From: Paulinella micropora
Lineage: Eukaryota > Cercozoa > Imbricatea > Euglyphida
NCBI GenBank assembly: GCA_009731375.1
Contig: BJOX01000165.1
Location: 495,793-559,792, forward strand
Direction of reading: 5' to 3'
Length of the DNA: 64,000 nucleotides
Shown piece after piece: positions 1 to 11,000 of this stretch. A program made the position numbers and the translations under genes. The first letter of the stretch is position 1. Every line of letters begins with the position of its first letter. The notes below the pieces were generated by a model that was not told where the DNA came from, did no database searches, and worked only from the letters and a program-made list of their open reading frames with translations.

Positions 1-57
1 TATGGAATGGAGGACTGGATGCACATGGCCTTTTGGCTCAGCAATTGGCAGGAGATA

Positions 58-60
58 CAC

Positions 61-103
<43 letters not shown>

Positions 104-123
104 GTCATTATCATTATTATTTT
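58..123. repeat. (TTA)n microsatellite
   Basis: A TTA trinucleotide run, slightly degenerate at its right end. It sits directly upstream of the first ATG of the oxygenase-like gene and is probably intronic or 5' leader, not coding. Confidence 0.9.
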
Positions 124-131
124 TTCTGAAA

Positions 132-874
132 ATGGTAAAGGGTAACAAGTGTCGAGACAAAGGCTGTTGCAAGAGGGCAAGAGTTCATAGTTTTTGTGGG
201 AGTCATGCCATGAAACAACAGCTGGAAGTAAAAGCGCGCGCTCCCAAACGTCGACAATTCAGAGTTCGCTTCCCGACCATGTCATTGGATGGCTTTTGTT
301 GTGGTTTTTTTCTGCCTTTGGAGGTAATTCAAGTATTTGAAAAAACTGTACAAGAAGTAGATGTTACTAACCCGAAATACAATGACCACCGCCAAATCGT
401 GGACATCAAAGCAGATGATGGTGTTTTGGCCACTCTTGTGGTTCTTGCCAAGAACGCGTTTGTGAAGTCGTTTGGAAAATTAATTATTGACGATGCCAAG
501 CTCGTAGTTGCCCCACCCAAGTCCAGGCGCAAACCGCAGTTTCAGAATGGGATGGCACGGTTGCACCGAGACATTGAGTCTACGGAAGATTCAGGATATT
601 TGACATTACTGGTGTGTTTGACAGGTGTAACAGAAAGCAACGGCGCTGTGGACTTGTACCCAAACACTCAACACACACCCCTGAATGACAAGTATCCCCA
701 GGGTAGTATTCGGAATGTACCATGTGTCATGCTGACTGGGATAAAGGGAACGTGCTGGCTTTTGATTCCCGTTTACTTCACCAGTCCAAGGCAAACATGA
801 CTGAGGACACGCGGCTGACACTAAATTTCCTTCTCCACACCAGCAATGTGAGGGCCAGGGAAATCATTGTGTGA
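132..874 (+). pseudogene. 2-oxoglutarate/Fe(II) oxygenase-like gene, frameshifted
   Basis: The reading frame from the ATG at 132 begins with a compact Cys/His motif (C-x4-CC-x8-C-x2-H, about residues 7-25) resembling short zinc-binding motifs of stramenopile and plant proteins. It then runs into an oxygenase-like domain. LHRDIE (about 543-585) fits the HxD metal pair and is followed by a G-A-V-D-L-Y-P-N-T-Q-H stretch. Near 740-746 the homology changes frame. The second frame reads LAFDSRLLHQSKAN, supplying a distal His, then DTRLTLNF with a candidate 2-oxoglutarate-binding Arg, and stops at 872-874. So the HxD...H...R pattern is complete only if the shift is ignored. It could be a decayed gene, an assembly indel or an undetected short intron. 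The family call is from pattern; the substrate is unknown. Confidence 0.55.
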
Positions 875-1229
875 TAGATAATAACAAGGTAATTATAATG
901 TTTTGGTAGAAATCGCAAGATGGGTAATATTATTAATAATCTTTAATTTCATGGGCTGTCTGAATTGGATGTGACAAAGTAATTGACTTAATAAAAAATG
1001 TGTAAAATTTGATGTCGTAGAATTTAATAACATTTCATTTTAGTTAATATATGTTTACTTGAATTTATTGTAATAACTCAATTCTCTCTCTCTCGCTGTC
1101 TCTCTCCGTCTCTGTCTCTCTCTCTGTTTCTCTCTCTTTCTCTTTCTCTCTCTCTCTCTCTGTCTCTCTCTGTCTCTTTCTCTGTCTCTCTCTCTCTCTC
1201 TCTTGTAGTTACCTTCAAACATCTTTGGT
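875..1229. other. Intergenic, AT-rich, with (TC)n tract
   Basis: AT-rich spacer with no convincing coding potential. A degenerate TC/TCTG tract at about 1079-1204 ends in CTTGTAG, which looks like a polypyrimidine tract and 3' splice site before the next coding stretch. Confidence 0.6.
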
Positions 1230-1334
1230 ATGAGTTTCACTGCTGATATCGATCGCAAGCGGCGGCAAGGGACAGTAGAAAACCGTAGTGCCAAGCGGCA
1301 CCAACCGGCAAGAAGTTTTGCAGGTCGCTGACGC

Positions 1335-1361
1335 GTGGCCCCAGAGGCGGCAGCTCCACAA

Positions 1362-1392
<31 letters not shown>

Positions 1393-2660
1393 CTTCTTCT
1401 TCTTCTTCTTCTTCTTCTTCTTCTTCTTCTCCTTCTCCTTCTCCTTCTTCTTCTCCTTCTTCTTCTTCTTCTTCTCCTTCTCCTTCTTCTTCTTCTTCTT
1501 CTTCTTCTTCTTCTTCTCATCCTCCTCCTCCTCCTTCTTTGTCTTCTCTGTCTCCTCCTCCTGTTCCTCCTGTTGGTGCTTTACCTGGGCAGTTGCTGGA
1601 AGACGAGGTAGTTGTGAGGGAATGTTTGGTGCAAGGTGCTAGGATGCCTCGTTCGGTCAAGAAAATTTACTGTGTACAAGAACATTCGCAAGCCTCCTTC
1701 CTGGTGAATTTGCGCAACGCCGTCATGAGTATGATGAACCTTTCTGGCTCGTGTTACAATTCCCTAGCAGACACCGTGAACACAGAAGTCTACAGTGTTC
1801 TTGGAGCCGCGCAAGGACAGCAACAAGCTAAACAGCACTCTGTACACGACTTGCGGCGTGTAGCTAGAATGGTAAGTATCTACATGAGCCCGGTTACAAC
1901 TGGTCCTTTGCTGCTTGATCCGGGTGAGGAACTGGATGCTCTGACAGAGTTCACTGTAACATTACCGGAAAATGTTCTACGGTGGACCAAAGACATAGAA
2001 GGCATGGTGATTCTGAACGGCGTCAACAAATTTGCAGTTTTGAAATGGTTACAGTTTAGAGGTGCAATGCACAAGTATACTGCGGAACAGGCACTGTGCC
2101 CACTGTCTTCCAGTAGTGCTTATTATCAGGCATGGTGTAAAGTATCCATGCAGGAGGACGAAACGTACGGAGATCAGAGCTTAGTAACAAGCAACGAAGT
2201 CCTCAACGAAGCTGTGGCTACAATATTCAAGTCTTCTATGGAGGTTGCCACTCCACAGAATTGCAAAGTATGCTTGTTCAGAAACAAGGCAACAAAAGTA
2301 CCAGTTGCATCGCCCCGTTCTTCAGTACTTGACGAACAAGGGTCAAAATATCTCAGGTTTGACGAATTACCTAAGTTTATACCTGACTCATGCAGACCCA
2401 AGGCAGCGTTGTATCTTTGTTATTACTGCACTGCTGCATCTATTGGTTGTTACCAGAGTTTTCCGAGGCTGTGCTGGTGGTGTTCGCAGCGGTATGTGCA
2501 TGTGTGTGCACGTTGTTTCAAGAAACCAGAAAACAAGAAACTACTCTATCCGCGACAATGCAGCCAATGTATTCGCAGAGATCCTGATCTTGTGCAATCG
2601 TATCAAATCTATCCAACTAGCAAGCCAGGGAAAGACTCAATTTTTATGCTGTGCAACTGA
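1335..2660 (+). CDS. Poly-Ser, CxxC-rich protein of unknown function
   Basis: An open frame of about 440 codons. The first 60 or so residues are Ser/Pro encoded by a TTC/TCC microsatellite. A unique region of about 370 residues follows, with no family I recognise. The C-terminal third holds several CxxC pairs (CKVC, CYYC, CWWC, CARC, CSQC), suggesting structural zinc sites. An ATG at 1230 in the same frame gives 33 codons (starting MSFTADIDRKRR) before an in-frame TGA at 1329, so the true start or an upstream splice is unresolved. The start at 1335 is only the edge of the open frame. The unique part has even codon use and no stops, supporting a real gene. It may be the neighbour or partner of the oxygenase-like gene, but nothing shows that directly. 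Confidence 0.5.
1362..1530. repeat. (TTC)n microsatellite inside coding frame
   Basis: TTC units interspersed with TCC. In the frame of the 1335-2660 reading frame they encode Ser with occasional Pro. Length changes in multiples of three would preserve the frame. Confidence 0.85.
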
Positions 2661-2894
2661 TTTGTGTTAGACAATGTTGTTATTTGGGACGCGGGCCTGG
2701 CTCACACAAATGTTCTTCTGTGCAAATCATTAAAAGGTGAAGGTGACTACCTGGCTGCTTATGATTAAAAAATTACAATCTTGATTTTTAAATTGTTTCC
2801 CACTAACATAGTTATAATGTTACTGTTAGTAGTACAGGTCAGGCGTTTATGTTACCATTACTACTACTGGCACCACTATAACCACTATCACTAT

Positions 2895-2943
<49 letters not shown>

Positions 2944-2945
2944 GG

Positions 2946-2976
<31 letters not shown>

Positions 2977-2977
2977 G

Positions 2978-3019
<42 letters not shown>

Positions 3020-3720
3020 GTGAGTTTGTACACAACTCTTCAAGTAGGCAGATACAACAAACTCTTATTAAGAACACTAAGTACTTTCATCGAATTACAA
3101 GTACGGCACGCGACTGGTACAGGGTACATTCGTATTAATATATAAGAATTATCCACAACTCCAGTAAGAAAATACTTGCCACTAGCCGCGATAAAGTAAA
3201 TCGGATGTATTAAAAACGATTATTAAGAACACTAAGTACTTTCATCGAATTACAAGTATGCGACTAGTACAGGGGACATTCGTATTAATACATAACAATT
3301 ATCCACAGTTTCAATAAGAAAATATTTGCCACTAGCCGTGATCAAGCAAATCGGAAGAAGTAAACAAAGTAAATGCAAAACATATTTATAATTTATATGC
3401 GTCTGTTGGCTTCGCGCACACTGGAGGTGTGTTGCCCTAGGCTGCAAGGTAATTTCTTTTTAATTAGTAACATACATGACGTTAAAACATTGCTAGTGCC
3501 GTTGCTGCAAGTCTTGGTGCTGACGCTGTTGGTGGTTACTTGCTTCACTCGAAATGTTTACAACTTGAGAAAATTACTGCTTGCTGATGCTGTTGCTGTT
3601 GCTGCTGGTGGTGGTGCTGCTGCTGGTGGTGCTGCCTGTGGCGGTGGTGCTGCTGTCGCCATTGCACTGTCTGGGAACATAATCTTCCGCTCCCTCAATG
3701 AAGCCTGCACGATGTAAGCC
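2661..3720. repeat. Intergenic: (TAC)n array and 155-bp tandem duplication
   Basis: A TAC trinucleotide array occupies about 2893-3017. From 3066 to about 3357 a unit of 155 bp occurs twice; both copies start with TATTAAGAACACTAAG and end with a CTAGCCG...AAATCGG segment, and they differ by small indels. At about 3590-3660 a GCT/GGT-rich stretch could encode Ala/Gly, but no gene is supported. Confidence 0.7.
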
Positions 3721-3764
3721 GCTCGCTCCATCCCTGAGCGCTCAATGAAGCCTCGTCCCTGCGG

Positions 3765-4140
3765 CGTTCTGATCCGCGAAAACCTCAAGTTGCCTAGCTC
3801 CATCACTCTGAGCGCCTGCACAAGCACAAGCAACTACATCTCGCAACCGTACAGGCCCAACAAGACGCCAAACAACACAGCACATCTTTGTTCCTATGAA
3901 AAACTTGTTCCTAAAAATAAAATTAAAAAAAAAAGCCCTGCGGCACAATGATGCGCGAACGCCTCAAGTTGCCTAGCACAAACACCAGCAAGTGCATCTT
4001 GGAATCACACAGGCCCAACAAGACTCTGAACAACACAGCACAGCTTTCAGGAAAACAGACCACACCACTTGTCAGGAGAGCTAAAAGTTTGAAGATTCCG
4101 GTTGAGTGGTCGGATTTCACTAGGTCAGGGGACTAGTCGG
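3765..4140 (-). pseudogene. Two extra copies of the LRR-gene 5' segment
   Basis: Two stretches (about 3765-3900 and 3948-4140) match 6313-6520, the 5' part of the LRR gene read on minus. Shared blocks include CTCAAGTTGCCTAG or a close variant, AACAACACAGCACA, and in the right-hand pair GAAGATTCCGGTTGAGTGG. Two minus frames stay open across copies. One begins M-[NK]-SDHSTGIFK and continues into a hydrophobic stretch with VCFPE. These look like remnants of tandem gene copies or a duplicated leader. Confidence 0.6.
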
Positions 4141-4419
4141 AAATCACTAGGTCAGTACTCGGAATTCACTAGGGCAAGACCACTCATACTGAGCGGACAT
4201 GAGGAAACTCCCCCTCAGTTCGGGCTTCCCGCACACTCGAGGTGTGTTGCCCTGGGTTACAAGGTAAATGTTGTTTTATTATATATACGACATTCAAACA
4301 ATGTAGCCGCTCGCTGCCCCTGCTGCCTTAGCTACCTCTGCTGGTACTGGTGCTGTCGCTGGCGGTGTCTCTGCTGCAGCTACAGAGATCAAGGTGCATG
4401 TTGAAAACGCGCCATCCAT

Positions 4420-6426
4420 TAATCAAAAGCACGCAATAACGTTAACTCAGGACGCGCAACGAATGGAGCCAGCCCAGCGCTTGTGACTTGGCGGCAATGA
4501 TAAACACTGAGATACTGCAGAGGAAGCGCAGACCAGTGAGCCAGCCCCGCGTCCGTGATTGCCGAGCAATATTCCAGATTGAGGTGTGTGAGGGGAAGGG
4601 AAGACAAGTGAGCAAGCCCCGCGTCCGTGAGTGCACCTTTTGAGAATGAGGTGCTTAAGGGGTAGCGCAGACAAGTGAGCCAGCCCCGCACCAGTGATTC
4701 CAAAGCAATAAGACAAATTGAGGTGTTGGAGGGGAAGGGAAGACAAGTGAGCCAGCCCCGCGTCCGTGACAGCCACGCACCCACTGAGGTTGAGGTGTTG
4801 GAGAGGCAGCGCAGACAAGTGAGCCAGCCCCGCGTCAGTGATTGCAAAGCAATTTGTCAGATGGAGGTGTTGGAGAGGACGAGAAGACAAGTGAACTATC
4901 CCCGCGTCCGTGACTGCCTTGCACTCACGGAGATCGAGGTGTTGGAGAGGCAGCCCAGACAAGTGAGCCAGCCCCGCGTCAGTGATTTGATAGCACTCAT
5001 TGAGATCCAGGTGTTCGAGGGGGAGGGAAGACAAGTGAGCCAGCCCCGCGTCCGTGGTTGCCGAGCAATATTCCAGATGGAGGTGATGGAGTGGAAGGAA
5101 AGACAAGTGAGCAAGCCCCGCGTCCGTGACTGCCTCGTACCCACTGAGATAGAGGTCTTAAGGGGTAGCGCAGACAAGTGAGCCAGCCCAGCGTCGGTGA
5201 TTCTCAAGCAATAACACAAATTGAGGTGTTCGAGTGGAAGGAAAGACAAGTGAGCAAGCCCCGCGTCCGTGACTGCCTCGCACCCACTGAGATTGAGGTG
5301 CTTAAGGGGTAACGCAGACAAGTGAGCCAGCCCCGCGTCAGTGATTCCCAAGCAATAAGCCAAATTGAGGTGTTGGAGGGGAAGGGAACAAGTGAGGCAG
5401 CCCCGCGTCCGTGACAGCCTCGCACGCAAAGAGACTGAGGTGTTGGAGAGGCAGCGCGGACAAGTAGGCAAGCCTAGCATCCGTGAGTCGATGATTGTTG
5501 TCGTCGCGGTCACGCGCTACGATGCAGCTGCTTAGACTGAGGTGCTGAACACCAGTACTATCAAGCAGTTCGAGGACAGAGTCTGACACGTTCAAGCGTC
5601 CCCGCCTGTCCCGAGGCAGGCAAACCCTGGAAAAGGAGACTTTGCTCTCCCTCCATACTTGCCTCAGTGCCAACAGAGGTTCCGCATGTTCGAATGAGCT
5701 CAAGTCAAGCACTGGCTCTCGTAATCCATTCCAGAACCGTGGATTTTTTGTTAGGTTTGCTAGGAACTTGCAGACACGCGCTAGAGGCGCCATCTTGATC
5801 CACCCGACGTAGTCCCGGATGCAACCCCACAGGTTNNNNNNNNNNCTTGCTAGAAACTTGCAGACACGCGCTAGAGGCGCCATCTTGATCCACCCGACGT
5901 AGTCCCGGATGCAACCCCACAGGTTAACTGGTATCAACAGCAGCCTGGCATCATTCTGAATACAACTTGCAGGTTGCACGTCTGGACGCTTTCCTGGGAA
6001 CCACTCCAGTAGAGACTGAGAAGAAGAGGGGGAAGAGGAGGAAGGGGAGGAAGAGGAGGAAGAGGAAGAGGAGGAACAGGAGGAGGAGGAGGAGGAGAGA
6101 GAGGAGGGATCGGAAGGCAAGAAGGAAGAGGTGGGAGAGATGCCTGCCACTGGCAGCACAAGTTTAGTGGAGCTGCTAGCTAACGTAACCCCCAGCTTCC
6201 CAACAGCAGCTGTTTCTCTAAGACCAGGTTCTGTCCTTCTTGCCTCTTCTTCTTCTGCTTCTTCAGTTGCTTGTGCTTCACTTGCTTCGTTTGGTCCGGG
6301 ATTCTTCTCTTGGTGATGCGCGAACGCCTGAAGTTGCCTGGCTCCATCTCTGCGGGCGCCTGCACAAACACAGGCAACTGGATCTCGGAACCGCACAGGC
6401 CCAAGACTCCAAACAACACAGCACAT
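4420..6426 (-). pseudogene. F-box-like / leucine-rich-repeat protein, frameshifted
   Basis: Read on minus, the gene starts near 6426. It has a Glu-rich then Ser-rich linker (about 6160-6010), followed by an F-box-like stretch (VGWIKMAPLARVCKFLA ... NPRFW). About 14 leucine-rich repeats follow with a period of 72 bp (24 residues), consensus ITDAGLAHLSALPLQHLNLS with a trailing Cys. Repeat boundaries lie near 5461, 5389, 5317, 5248, 5179, 5107, 5035, 4963, 4891, 4819, 4747, 4675, 4607 and 4535. Most spacings are 72 or 69 bp, but one is 68 bp, and small indels elsewhere spread the repeats over all three frames. F-box/LRR proteins usually act as substrate adaptors of SCF ubiquitin ligases; that role is inferred from the family. 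The array could be a pseudogene, or assembly may have compressed near-identical units. Confidence 0.7.
5756..5925. other. Assembly duplication flanking a 10-N gap
   Basis: About 80 bp (5756-5835 and 5846-5925) is repeated on either side of a 10-N gap with one or two differences. In translation the F-box-like segment appears twice. Overlapping contig ends or two alleles joined by a nominal gap are the simplest explanation. Confidence 0.8.
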
Positions 6427-6520
6427 CTTTCAGGAAAACAGACCAAACCACTTGTAATGAGAGCAAAAACTTTGAAGATTCCGGTTGAGTGGTCGGAATT
6501 CACTAGGTCAGGTGAGCAAC
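6313..6520 (-). other. 5' segment of the LRR gene, third copy
   Basis: This is the copy attached to the F-box/LRR frame. It shares its sequence with 3765-3900 and 3948-4140. Indels between copies are multiples of three in places, so it may be coding leader, but a 5' UTR is also possible. Confidence 0.5.
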
Positions 6521-7066
6521 TCTAGGTCAGTAGTCTCATGTAAAAGACATGCTGCAGGCGTCGCTGACACTGTCTGTCGTACCACTACTAATGACATCGC
6601 TCAAGCTGTATCAAGAAGATCGCATAGCAGAAAGACTTCTCTGACGTCAAATGGGTTTACTAGTAATTTTCCTTATATTTATCAATAAAGGCAGAGAGAA
6701 AGAGAGAGAGAGAATAAGAGAGACAGAAAAAGAGAGAACAGGACAGAGAGAGGTCCAGCGCCATAGCGTTGTTTCACGCCAAATGGTTCTATTTCTGACA
6801 CTGCAGGGGAATGGCTCCTTCCCCGCCATTGCCGGTGGCACCCAGCCAAATAGTACATTGGTGCCCCACCCCCCCCCCCCCCCCCNNNNNNNNNNCAATT
6901 TGCAGCTCTTGCGCTTGCAATGAAGTTGCTGGTAAAGGTGAAAACGCTGCACTTCTTCCTGGTGAAGCAGCAGCAGTACTTGCTTGAAGGGTGGAGTTCC
7001 GAGGTTGATCTACCATGGCCACACAAAGCAAAAATTCAGTTTCCAGTCACAGCAGTCACAACAAAC
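6521..7066. other. Intergenic with (AG)n tract and poly-C gap
   Basis: Contains an AG-rich tract (about 6689-6755) and a poly-C run ending in a 10-N gap (6886-6895). No gene is recognised here. Confidence 0.6.
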
Positions 7067-7104
7067 TCACTTGCTTCTGAGTTTCTTGAAATGTGAACAA
7101 GATA

Positions 7105-8805
7105 ATGATGCAGAAAATTCTCTACCTGACACTTGCAGGCCCTCCCGGTACAGCCTCACCACTTTTGGTGCTATTTCTCCTTGCCTGTCCCACTGTTGCA
7201 CAGAATCTACCCAAGCTTTAGGTATTGCACCGACCCCGTAGATGGCTCCTGCGATTTGTCCTGTTATAGCTGATACTGTATCCGCATCTCCTCCTAAGTT
7301 TGCAGATTTCAGGACAGCGTCGCGGTATGTTGCAGTGCTCCATACACAGTGTAACGCCATAGCAAGGGCATCCATAGCGTAGCTACCAACGTATGTATCG
7401 TTCTCTTTCACGCGCTTTGTTGCATAGTGGCAATGGATGTTGCGCCAGTCCCAATTTCCATCTTGATTGTTTTCTCCTCGTTATTTCTGAGCGCTGGCCA
7501 GGCAACCGACCTTCACGCTTAATTTTGCCTAGCGGTGGACACCCAGTTTCGCTTGTTTTCTTGGTCTCCGCCCGCGCCTACACAACAAAAGTTACCTGAG
7601 TGACACAGCGTCACTTGGTGCAGCCATGAGTGCAGCNNNNNNNNNNCTCTTTGCTTGTGTACAGAATTGTACATACCGTACCAACAATATTACCTTCGTC
7701 AAAGTATATATCTTCAAGAATTCTACATACCGTACCAACAATATTACCTTCATCAAAGTATCTTCCAGCTCCTGCTTGAGATTCTTCAATATTTCTCGGA
7801 CAACCATCGATTCTACAGCAGTGTGGACTGTAACGTCTCCGGTACTTGCAGCACCCGCGTGATTAATTGCTTTCCACAGAATGTAAGCTAGGAGCATCGA
7901 GCATTCCGCGGCCTCGTGTCCTTGGTGTGTAGCCCTGCTTTGTAAATACGCATATCGTACACAATCCTCGGAGCAAGAAGCATAAAAGATAGGTACAGGC
8001 GCTGATTGCATCAAAGGACCGTTCCCCGAGGTCTGGCTATCACCAGCTTTGGTGCAAGGCACTGGCACTTTGTACGCTTTTTTAAACTCCATCATCGACA
8101 ACTCTGTATTTTCCCCTAGTCCTATGCTGACCTGTGATTTTCTCTTTGTGTCCGCCCCAAATGCGTTGTTGTACCTGTGGTAATACCAGTAGTGGTACCT
8201 GGGACAGAAAGTACACACAGACTATCGAGGGAACGCGATAGCATCAAAGGCAGAGCAGCAAGGCGGCATCGGCAGGGAGCGTCGCATCAGCAAATTAACC
8301 TGAGACGTTGATCTACTGGATCGAACCCCCGCTTCACCAACAAAGAGTCAGCCAGACACAGTGCCATTGACGCATCATCTGTCCACTGTCCACTCTTGAC
8401 TTTGAACGTTTTGTTATATATCTGGGACTTTTCCCATACATTCTGTTGTCCCATTTTAGTCAATATATTTCTCTTGTAGCTTAACTGAGAAAACTCCAAT
8501 GGTGCGCCCAGTGCGTCTTCCACTGCCAGCCCGAGCAGCGCTCCTATAGCTCTTTCTTCCTACAAACATGTCAGTACCATACCCATCAGCAAAGGTGTCA
8601 AGCGAGGTTGCAGGGAAGAGGGTGTTTTCCTCATGCACAAAACTAAAAAACAAACTAATACCTTTTGTATCACCGTCGCCTTGGACTCAGACAGTGCATT
8701 CAGTTGAGCTTGGATGTTTTGTTTTAAAACCTCGTCTTCTTTCACGTGAATAGAAAACAGCACCAGTGCGGTATCTTGATCTTGATCTTGCTGCAAACTG
8801 CCTGG
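7105..8805 (-). CDS. ADP-ribosylglycohydrolase family protein (multi-exon)
   Basis: Four exons can be read on minus: about 8805-8664 (QQDQDQD to ATVIQK), 8559-8300, 8198-7748 and about 7416-7105. All junctions I can place are GT-AG, and the 8300/8198 junction restores a split Arg codon. Family motifs appear in order: RAIGALLGLAVEDALGAP, GQWTDDASMALCLADSLL, a THQGHEAAECSMLLA stretch and LGGDADTVSAITGQIAGA. The GxxTDD and GGDADT acidic clusters are the magnesium-binding signature of DraG/ARH-type hydrolases, which remove ADP-ribose from protein side chains or related substrates. GDALG is VEDALG here. The exact substrate cannot be read. The N-terminal boundary and the stretch 7417-7747, which contains a gap, are uncertain. 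Confidence 0.85.
7650..7760. other. Short duplication beside a 10-N gap
   Basis: About 42 bp containing TACATACCGTACCAACAATA occurs twice (near 7663 and 7725), directly right of the gap 7637-7646. It spans the 3' end of hydrolase exon 3 and its donor. This is either a contig-end artefact or a small tandem duplication of the splice donor region. Confidence 0.6.
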
Positions 8806-9463
8806 AAAGGAAAAATATTCCAACTTGTGCTGCCTGCGAGACCAAACACAGTTGAATGAATACATAATACAGCGTACTAGTACGCAAAGAAAATTACATA
8901 AGTAATTTTGCATAACCACAAGCAGTTGTACCCTGCCGCTGCTGAAGACTGGATGACACGAGGATGCCCACCTCTATGGCAACTCATGCGAGCAATTTCG
9001 CTGGACACCTACACAGGCACGAACACACTGTCTACACTATGTTCTGTTTGTGTAGACCTAATTTTACCATAGTCAGGGAAAAAGCTTGCCATCTAAATGT
9101 CCCAATTTTTTTTTAATAACAATACATTTTCCTGCGTTGCCTGCAATTACGCATTCGCCGCTTGTGCTTTGCCGTAGCAACCTCTTACCACTGCAACCTG
9201 GGACGGTTCGGTGCGGCAACCGTTTGTCGATCCCTATCCTCACCGGCCGCGTTGGCCCTGTACCGAGGCGTGTACGACCATGTCAGCTGCATACCCATAT
9301 TCGCCACGCCTTCTCCCGTGCTGCGCTGCAGATAAGTGCACAGGAAAGCCTCAGCCGCTACATCAAAACTTTCGACTGGCTGTAACTCACTAGGAGTGAG
9401 TCCTTTCCCAGTCATGTTAGGAACTGACTCAATTACACCTTTACTAGAATTAGTGAGATGTGC
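8806..9463. other. Intergenic or upstream region
   Basis: AT-rich left part, then a stretch (9185-9415, minus) with a 76-codon open frame ending near PNRPRLQW that I do not recognise. It could be an exon of the hypothetical gene at 9464-9823. No motif supports a call. Confidence 0.3.
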
Positions 9464-9823
9464 TTAGCCTCGATAGCGCAAGTGCTTGGGCAAGTGGAAA
9501 ATAATCGACTTGCCTCCACTAAGCTGCAAAAACTTTCTCCATGTTCCATGCTGTGGTTTATCGGGACACTTCCACAAAACTCCTAGAAGGTTGGTTTGTG
9601 TCTGCTTGTATTCACTGATGAGATCGAACCCGTCCACGTACAGACAATCTAGTTTATTCACTCGCCGACTTCCGACAAGAATTAAGTAGCTTTGGTGGTC
9701 ACATTCTCGTTTTTTACGGAGTTTACAGTCGAAGAATATACCCTTGTGCTGTTTAGCAGCGCCAACAGGTATATCTTCAGTAGTGAAAGCCCCAAAATGA
9801 TCAAGTTGCTCATTCAGCGCCAC
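9464..9823 (-). CDS. Hypothetical protein, partial
   Basis: A 119-codon minus-strand open frame (MALNEQLDHFGAF start, HLRYRG end). It has ordinary amino-acid composition, with Lys-rich (CKLRKKREC) and Gly/Trp (WKCPDKPQHGTWRKF) segments. No family is recognised. It ends just before AT-rich DNA and lies between the ADP-ribosylglycohydrolase and the DIRS element. It may be an exon of a larger gene or part of the element. Confidence 0.3.
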   Translation of the reverse strand: MALNEQLDHFGAFTTEDIPVGAAKQHKGIFFDCKLRKKRECDHQSYLILVGSRRVNKLDCLYVDGFDLISEYKQTQTNLLGVLWKCPDKPQHGTWRKFLQLSGGKSIIFHLPKHLRYRG

Positions 9824-10149
9824 CGCAAAAACTGTGTGACCCAGGCAGCTTACATGAACCTGAGTTTAGGTTCTTGTGGACGGGGCAGCTGGCCGGCTTA
9901 AAATAACACAACAGAATTTACAAGCATAGTTTCTGCTAAACAACTGTACTCCGTCTGGTGCCTCACTCAGCAGACCCACTGACTCTCTCTCCTGGCATAC
10001 CATGCAGAGAGGAGTTGGTTCTTGTCCCCAGTTGAGTCCTGGAACCAAGCGTTCGCTGCCTGGCAGCCATCCTTCTGTGGTACAACAGACACATACAGCA
10101 CTACTACGCGTGTCCACACACACACACTGTATATATATATATATATATA

Positions 10150-11000
10150 TATATTCTTTTTTTTTGAGCAGCACCCCCGCGGCGTAGCGAAATCCCGTTG
10201 AAGCGAGCTGCTGTAGGAACACGAGCCTTCTTGAGCAGGAAGCGCATTGTGTCGACGAATGTGGAGCGGCTGACTGGGGAGTTGTCAGCGAGGCGAAAGA
10301 ACGACTGCAGACCGGCTGATGGAGCTTGAAGCAATCGCGGCTTTTGCACTACAGTTCCTTTCATTAGTGTGGACAAATAAGCGGGTTGTCTTGCTCTCCG
10401 AGCCCCACGTCACAGCCTCGCCGGAATGGATCTTGCTTGGCGCCGTCGAGCCGAACCATAATTAGATTGAGGCCGTCGCTGTAGACGGTCCTTACAGAAG
10501 AATTAACAAGGAAACGACAGGTGGCAAGGGAGCCAGAGGATACTAACTCGCCAACCCGGAACAGACCAAAGAAGCCCCAGACTGCAACGGTTGCCACGGT
10601 TATCCATAAATGGCGTGTAGACTTGGGGATGTCTCTGTGAGAACGTTGTCCGATTCGAAACACGAAGGACGCCACGGCGAGGAGCATCCAAAACTCAAGT
10701 GTCAGACGGTTGTCCAACTTTGTGCGCTTACCGTTTAATACCTTTCCACACTATCTCGACGTAGTGGTTGTCGGTTGGATCATCCATTCCCAACCGGAGA
10801 CAGAAGTCCCGGATAGCATACATATATACTTTGACGGTAGAGACTGCGAAGAAGCGGGACAGCCAAACCAGAAAGAGCACGATGAAAACTGGGTCCGGCC
10901 TCCACCATTGGAGTATCCAGCGTTCCGTAGCGTAGGACTCCCCAAACTCTTGAAGTTTGTGGATGGCAGAACCATACGTCGCACTAGTACCAGCTGAGAG
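10150..11000 (-). pseudogene. DIRS tyrosine recombinase domain, degenerate
   Basis: Two overlapping frames cover the domain. GFFGLFRVGEL fits the box I catalytic Arg region. FNGISLRRGGA fits box II, but the usual His of HxxR reads Ile here. The nucleophilic Tyr region is missing because the frame enters a TA/CA microsatellite immediately afterwards. The domain should be inactive as it stands. Confidence 0.7.

Noticed and set aside
1324-1344. 21-bp GT-AG intron removing the TGA at 1329
   Set aside because: Too short for spliceosomal removal in known eukaryotes; noted only as an unresolved start.
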